Below are positions 61,446 through 64,000 of a stretch of DNA of 64,000 nt, piece after piece. Source of the stretch: Lachnospiraceae bacterium (GTDB lineage Bacteria > Bacillota > Clostridia > Lachnospirales > Lachnospiraceae); assembly GCA_014804485.1 (NCBI GenBank), contig JAAUZT010000002.1:1-64000 (forward strand), in the 5' to 3' direction. The position numbers and the translations under genes are program-made. Position 1 is the first letter of the stretch, and the number at the start of each line of letters is the position of its first letter. The notes below the pieces were generated by a model. That model saw only the letters and a list, made by a program, of their open reading frames with translations. It did no database searches and was not told the DNA's origin.

Positions 61446-61523
61446 AACCTATCGTAACGGAACCTATCGCAACCTATCGCGACTCGATTTTTTGTTGAGG
61501 ACAGAGCGGAAATATGATACTAT
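61446..61523 (+). promoter_or_regulatory. AACCTATCG repeats and promoter of two-component genes
   Basis: AACCTATCG occurs three times (61446, 61461, 61471). It is followed by TTGAGG (61495-61500), 17 bp and TACTAT (61518-61523). The repeats sit upstream of the -35, where a response regulator could bind. The rest of 61301-61642 is a small TCCG/CGGA hairpin and unassigned DNA. Confidence 0.5.
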
Positions 61524-61642
61524 ATCTAATGAGATAATGTCGGTAGGAATGGGAAACTGACAATGGGAGAAGACGGTATCAGACAGATCAATGTGATGGT
61601 TTTATGCCGGATAAACAGACAGAAACTGCTAAGGAGACTTAA

Positions 61643-62341
61643 ATGGAACGGATTTTAGTCGTGGAAGACGATCTTGCCCTCAGCACGGGCCTGTGCTTTG
61701 AACTGGATGCGGCGGGTTATGTGTCGCAGGCGGCCTACAACTGCCGCAAGGCGAGATATCTGGCGGAACAGGAAGAATATGCGCTTATGCTTTTGGATGT
61801 GAATCTGCCCGACGGAAGCGGTTTTGAACTGTGCCGGGAGATTAAGAGCCGTAACCCGCAGATTCCCGTGATCTTCCTTACGGCCAATGATTTAGAGGAA
61901 GACATACTGAACGGATTTGACCTGGGTGCGGAAGATTACATTACGAAACCTTTTAATATGAAAATACTCCTGAGACGGGTTGACGTTGCGATTCGCCGGA
62001 GCAGCGCCTGGGCGGAACCGTCAGCCGGCGGGGATTGTTATCGGGATGATTTCTTACAGGTGGATTTCACGGCGCTTGCCGCGGTCCGCGGAGGCGAGAA
62101 ACTGGCGATCACACCGAATGAATATAAATTATTAAAGATTCTGACGGCCAATGCAGGGAATGTCGTCACGAGGCAGAGCTTACTTACGCGGTTGTGGGAC
62201 TGTGACGGTAATTTCATAGATGACCATACGCTGACGGTGACCATGAACAGGCTCCGCGCCAAGATTGAGGATGAGGAACATGCCTACATCAAGACTGTGC
62301 GCGGGATGGGATATGTCTGGCAGAAGAAACAGGGGATGTGA
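61643..62341 (+). CDS. OmpR-family response regulator
   Basis: A 232-aa protein: receiver domain with phospho-acceptor Asp in LMLLDVNLPDGSG, Thr in FLTAND and Lys in DYITKPF, then a winged-helix DNA-binding domain (ITPNEYKLLKILTANAGNVVTRQSLLTRLW and RLRAKIEDEEHAYIKTVRGMGYVW). Partner of the kinase three bases downstream. Target genes unknown. Confidence 0.95.
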   Translation: MERILVVEDDLALSTGLCFELDAAGYVSQAAYNCRKARYLAEQEEYALMLLDVNLPDGSGFELCREIKSRNPQIPVIFLTANDLEEDILNGFDLGAEDYITKPFNMKILLRRVDVAIRRSSAWAEPSAGGDCYRDDFLQVDFTALAAVRGGEKLAITPNEYKLLKILTANAGNVVTRQSLLTRLWDCDGNFIDDHTLTVTMNRLRAKIEDEEHAYIKTVRGMGYVWQKKQGM

Positions 62342-62343
62342 GA

Positions 62344-63396
62344 ATGGAACAGGCACAGAGAAAACGTATAGAGAGCAGCAGGGTGGGTAACCATGTGGTC
62401 ACAGCGGTGATGGTTGCCATGGGGACGGCGTTGTTTGCAGGATTTCTGTATGCTTTGTGGATATGGGTTCCACGTGCTTCGGTGCGGTATACGTTATTGT
62501 TTTTGTGCGGAGGGACGTGTCTGACTGCGTTTATATGGTGTCTGTGGCAGCGGCGGCAGATATGTAATTTTGCGGAAGAGCTGTGCCGTACGCTGGATGA
62601 GCTTATGGCAGGACGCGAGCCGGAGAACTATTATCCTTATGAGGATACCCTGACAGCAAGGGTACAGGGCAAATTACTGCAGTTTTATGATCTGATGAAT
62701 GAAGGATGGCGGCGCAGCCTGCAGGACAAACAGACAATACAGGAGCTGGTGAGCGACATCTCTCACCAGGTCAAGACACCTATTGCCAATCTTTCAATGT
62801 TTATAGGCATTCTGCGGGAACACCGGCTGAGCGAGGAGAAACGGTCGGAATTTTTGGCGACCATAGCGGGACAGATCGACAAATTGGATTTTCTTATGCA
62901 GTCGCTCATTAAGATGTCACGATTGGAAACGGGAACATTTGTACTGCATGCTAAAGAGGCGAACTTGTACGACACGATCGCACAGGCGTTAAACGGTGTT
63001 TTTACAAAGGCGGAGAGCAAGAATATCAGATTTATTGTAGAATGTGAGGAATCCGTTCAGGTGAGACACGATCCCAAGTGGACGGCGGAGGCTCTGGGTA
63101 ATCTTCTGGACAATGGAGTCAAATATACGCCGGATGGCGGAAACATTCGTATCAGCGTCCGCCCGTGGCAGTTCTATACCCGTGTGGATATTACCGACAC
63201 CGGGATCGGCATACCGGAAGAGCACTATAACGATGTATTCAAGCGGTTCTACCGGGGAGAAGAGAGTGCCGGTCAGGAAGGAGTCGGTCTGGGTCTTTAT
63301 CTGGCGCAGGGAATCATTACCAGACAGAAGGGATATATCAGTGTGAAGTCAGAGATCGGAAAAGGCAGTACTTTTTCCGTATATCTGTTAAACTAG
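62344..63396 (+). CDS. Sensor histidine kinase
   Basis: A 350-aa kinase with two membrane helices near the N-terminus (VTAVMVAMGTALFAGFLYALWIW and LLFLCGGTCLTAFIWCLW) and almost no extracellular loop, as in intramembrane-sensing kinases. The H-box is VSDISHQVKTPIANL, followed by N, G1 (DITDTGIGIP) and G2 (GVGLGLYLAQGI) boxes. ATG three bases after the regulator's stop, so co-translated. No cognate ABC transporter is next to it within the window. Confidence 0.93.
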   Translation: MEQAQRKRIESSRVGNHVVTAVMVAMGTALFAGFLYALWIWVPRASVRYTLLFLCGGTCLTAFIWCLWQRRQICNFAEELCRTLDELMAGREPENYYPYEDTLTARVQGKLLQFYDLMNEGWRRSLQDKQTIQELVSDISHQVKTPIANLSMFIGILREHRLSEEKRSEFLATIAGQIDKLDFLMQSLIKMSRLETGTFVLHAKEANLYDTIAQALNGVFTKAESKNIRFIVECEESVQVRHDPKWTAEALGNLLDNGVKYTPDGGNIRISVRPWQFYTRVDITDTGIGIPEEHYNDVFKRFYRGEESAGQEGVGLGLYLAQGIITRQKGYISVKSEIGKGSTFSVYLLN

Positions 63397-63447
63397 AAGT
63401 AGTACAGTTGATTATATAGAAATCAATTGCAATGAAGGGAGAGTTCA

Positions 63448-64000
63448 ATGAAAAATACGATTTTGGTTGTGGATGATGATAAGACGAATCTGGCGCTGGC
63501 GCAGAAGATCCTTATGCCGAGGTATCGTATTGCCGCTTCCAATTCCGGCAGGGGCGCTTTGAAATATCTGGAAAATCATCGTCCGGAGCTGATCCTTCTG
63601 GATATCAATATGCCGGACATGGACGGGTATGAAGTGATGGAACAGATCCGGGCAAAAGAAGACACCAAGACGATTCCGGTCATTTTCCTGACGGCGGATA
63701 ATCTGGCGGAGACGGAGATCAAGTGTTTTCAGATGGGCGCCATGGACTTCGTCACCAAGCCTTTTGTTCCGGATATACTTCTAAGCCGGGTGGATAAGAC
63801 AATCGAGCTGGATCAGTATCGTCATAATCTGGAGAACATGGTAAAAGAGCAGGCGGAAAAGATCACGGAAGATGCCAGACGTATCAGTAAGATTCAGGAT
63901 TCCGTCATTGTCGGCATGGCAAATCTGATTGAGAGCAGGGACGGAAGCACGGGGAAACATGTTAAAAATACGCAGATGTATGTGCGGATGATCGCCAACG
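63448..64000 (+). CDS. Response regulator with HD-GYP domain, partial
   Basis: Starts at ATG 63448 (AGGGAGAG upstream) and runs off the right edge with 184 residues seen. Residues 1-120 are a receiver domain (ILVVDDDKTNLALAQKIL, ELILLDINMPDMDGYE with acceptor Asp, IFLTADN, MDFVTKPF). A coiled linker follows, then the start of an HD domain (ESRDGSTGKHVKNTQMYV), the RpfG-type arrangement of cyclic di-GMP phosphodiesterases. Confidence 0.88.
   Translation, partial: MKNTILVVDDDKTNLALAQKILMPRYRIAASNSGRGALKYLENHRPELILLDINMPDMDGYEVMEQIRAKEDTKTIPVIFLTADNLAETEIKCFQMGAMDFVTKPFVPDILLSRVDKTIELDQYRHNLENMVKEQAEKITEDARRISKIQDSVIVGMANLIESRDGSTGKHVKNTQMYVRMIAN

Noticed and set aside
61301-61642. Further small coding sequence between the anti-sigma and response regulator genes
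   Set aside because: The available frame lacks an RBS and overlaps the end of the anti-sigma gene out of frame.

Overview
This 64 kb window comes from a mid-GC Gram-positive Clostridia chromosome, most likely a gut Lachnospiraceae (Roseburia/Eubacterium-like). The reasons are AGGAGG-type ribosome binding sites, TTGACA/TATAAT promoters, Bacillus/Clostridia-type LexA boxes (GAAC-N4-GTTC), a mannan-oligosaccharide phosphorolysis operon, [FeFe]-hydrogenase maturation genes, and a DUF6465-type gene. I saw no rRNA, tRNA, CRISPR array, intact insertion sequence or convincing origin.

Layout, left to right. An FMN riboswitch faces out of the left edge. A frameshifted gene with a structured leader follows (about 350-1460), then two membrane-protein genes and a TetR regulator. 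A GT-B-like gene, a sugar symporter and a GH36 alpha-galactosidase follow (4.4-10 kb). Next are Uma2 and asnA on the minus strand, then an SOS-controlled radical SAM gene with its TIGR03915-like partner, an HPr-like protein without the phospho-histidine, and an FeS helicase carrying a Cas4-like nuclease. Endonuclease IV and a cytoplasmic GH13 enzyme follow. 21-26 kb is a complete branched-chain amino acid ABC importer (livJHMGF). 26-32.6 kb holds a DUF2339 membrane protein, a small peptide gene and a heterodimeric ABC exporter. 32.8-42.4 kb is a mannan-oligosaccharide system: LacI and AraC regulators, a binding protein with two permeases (no ATPase), an AGE-family 2-epimerase and two GH130 phosphorylases. 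43-47.3 kb carries a DUF6465 gene and hydEGF. 48-50.6 kb is a PadR-DUF1700-DUF4097-PspC stress-type operon. 51-55.4 kb looks like a decayed second part of the mannan locus: a truncated SGNH esterase, a CE2-like esterase joined to a 5'-deleted manA remnant, and a second GH36. The rest is an ECF S-component, a CmpB-like membrane protein, a 7TM/HD-GYP protein, a sigma/anti-sigma pair, a two-component system and the start of a response regulator-HD-GYP gene cut by the window end.

The least ordinary signal is in the intergenic DNA. Two families of dispersed structured repeats are present. Family 1 is about 230-300 bp, with three copies at about 10.1, 42.6 and 47.5 kb. Family 2 is about 152 bp, with two copies at 12.4 and 22.3 kb. 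Within each copy the terminal arms are almost perfectly complementary over 20-33 bp, but the arm sequence differs between copies while the core stays nearly identical. Compensatory change of this kind points to selection on folding (RNA or single-stranded DNA) rather than ordinary transposon ends. Two family-1 copies in opposite orientation bracket the DUF6465-hydEGF block, which looks GC-richer by eye. Other non-coding signals are a 33-bp palindromic repeat (two copies), a 20-bp purine-rich tandem repeat in a transporter leader, a perfect 50-bp palindrome in the leader of the epimerase-phosphorylase operon, and palindromes shared between promoters of the mannan genes.
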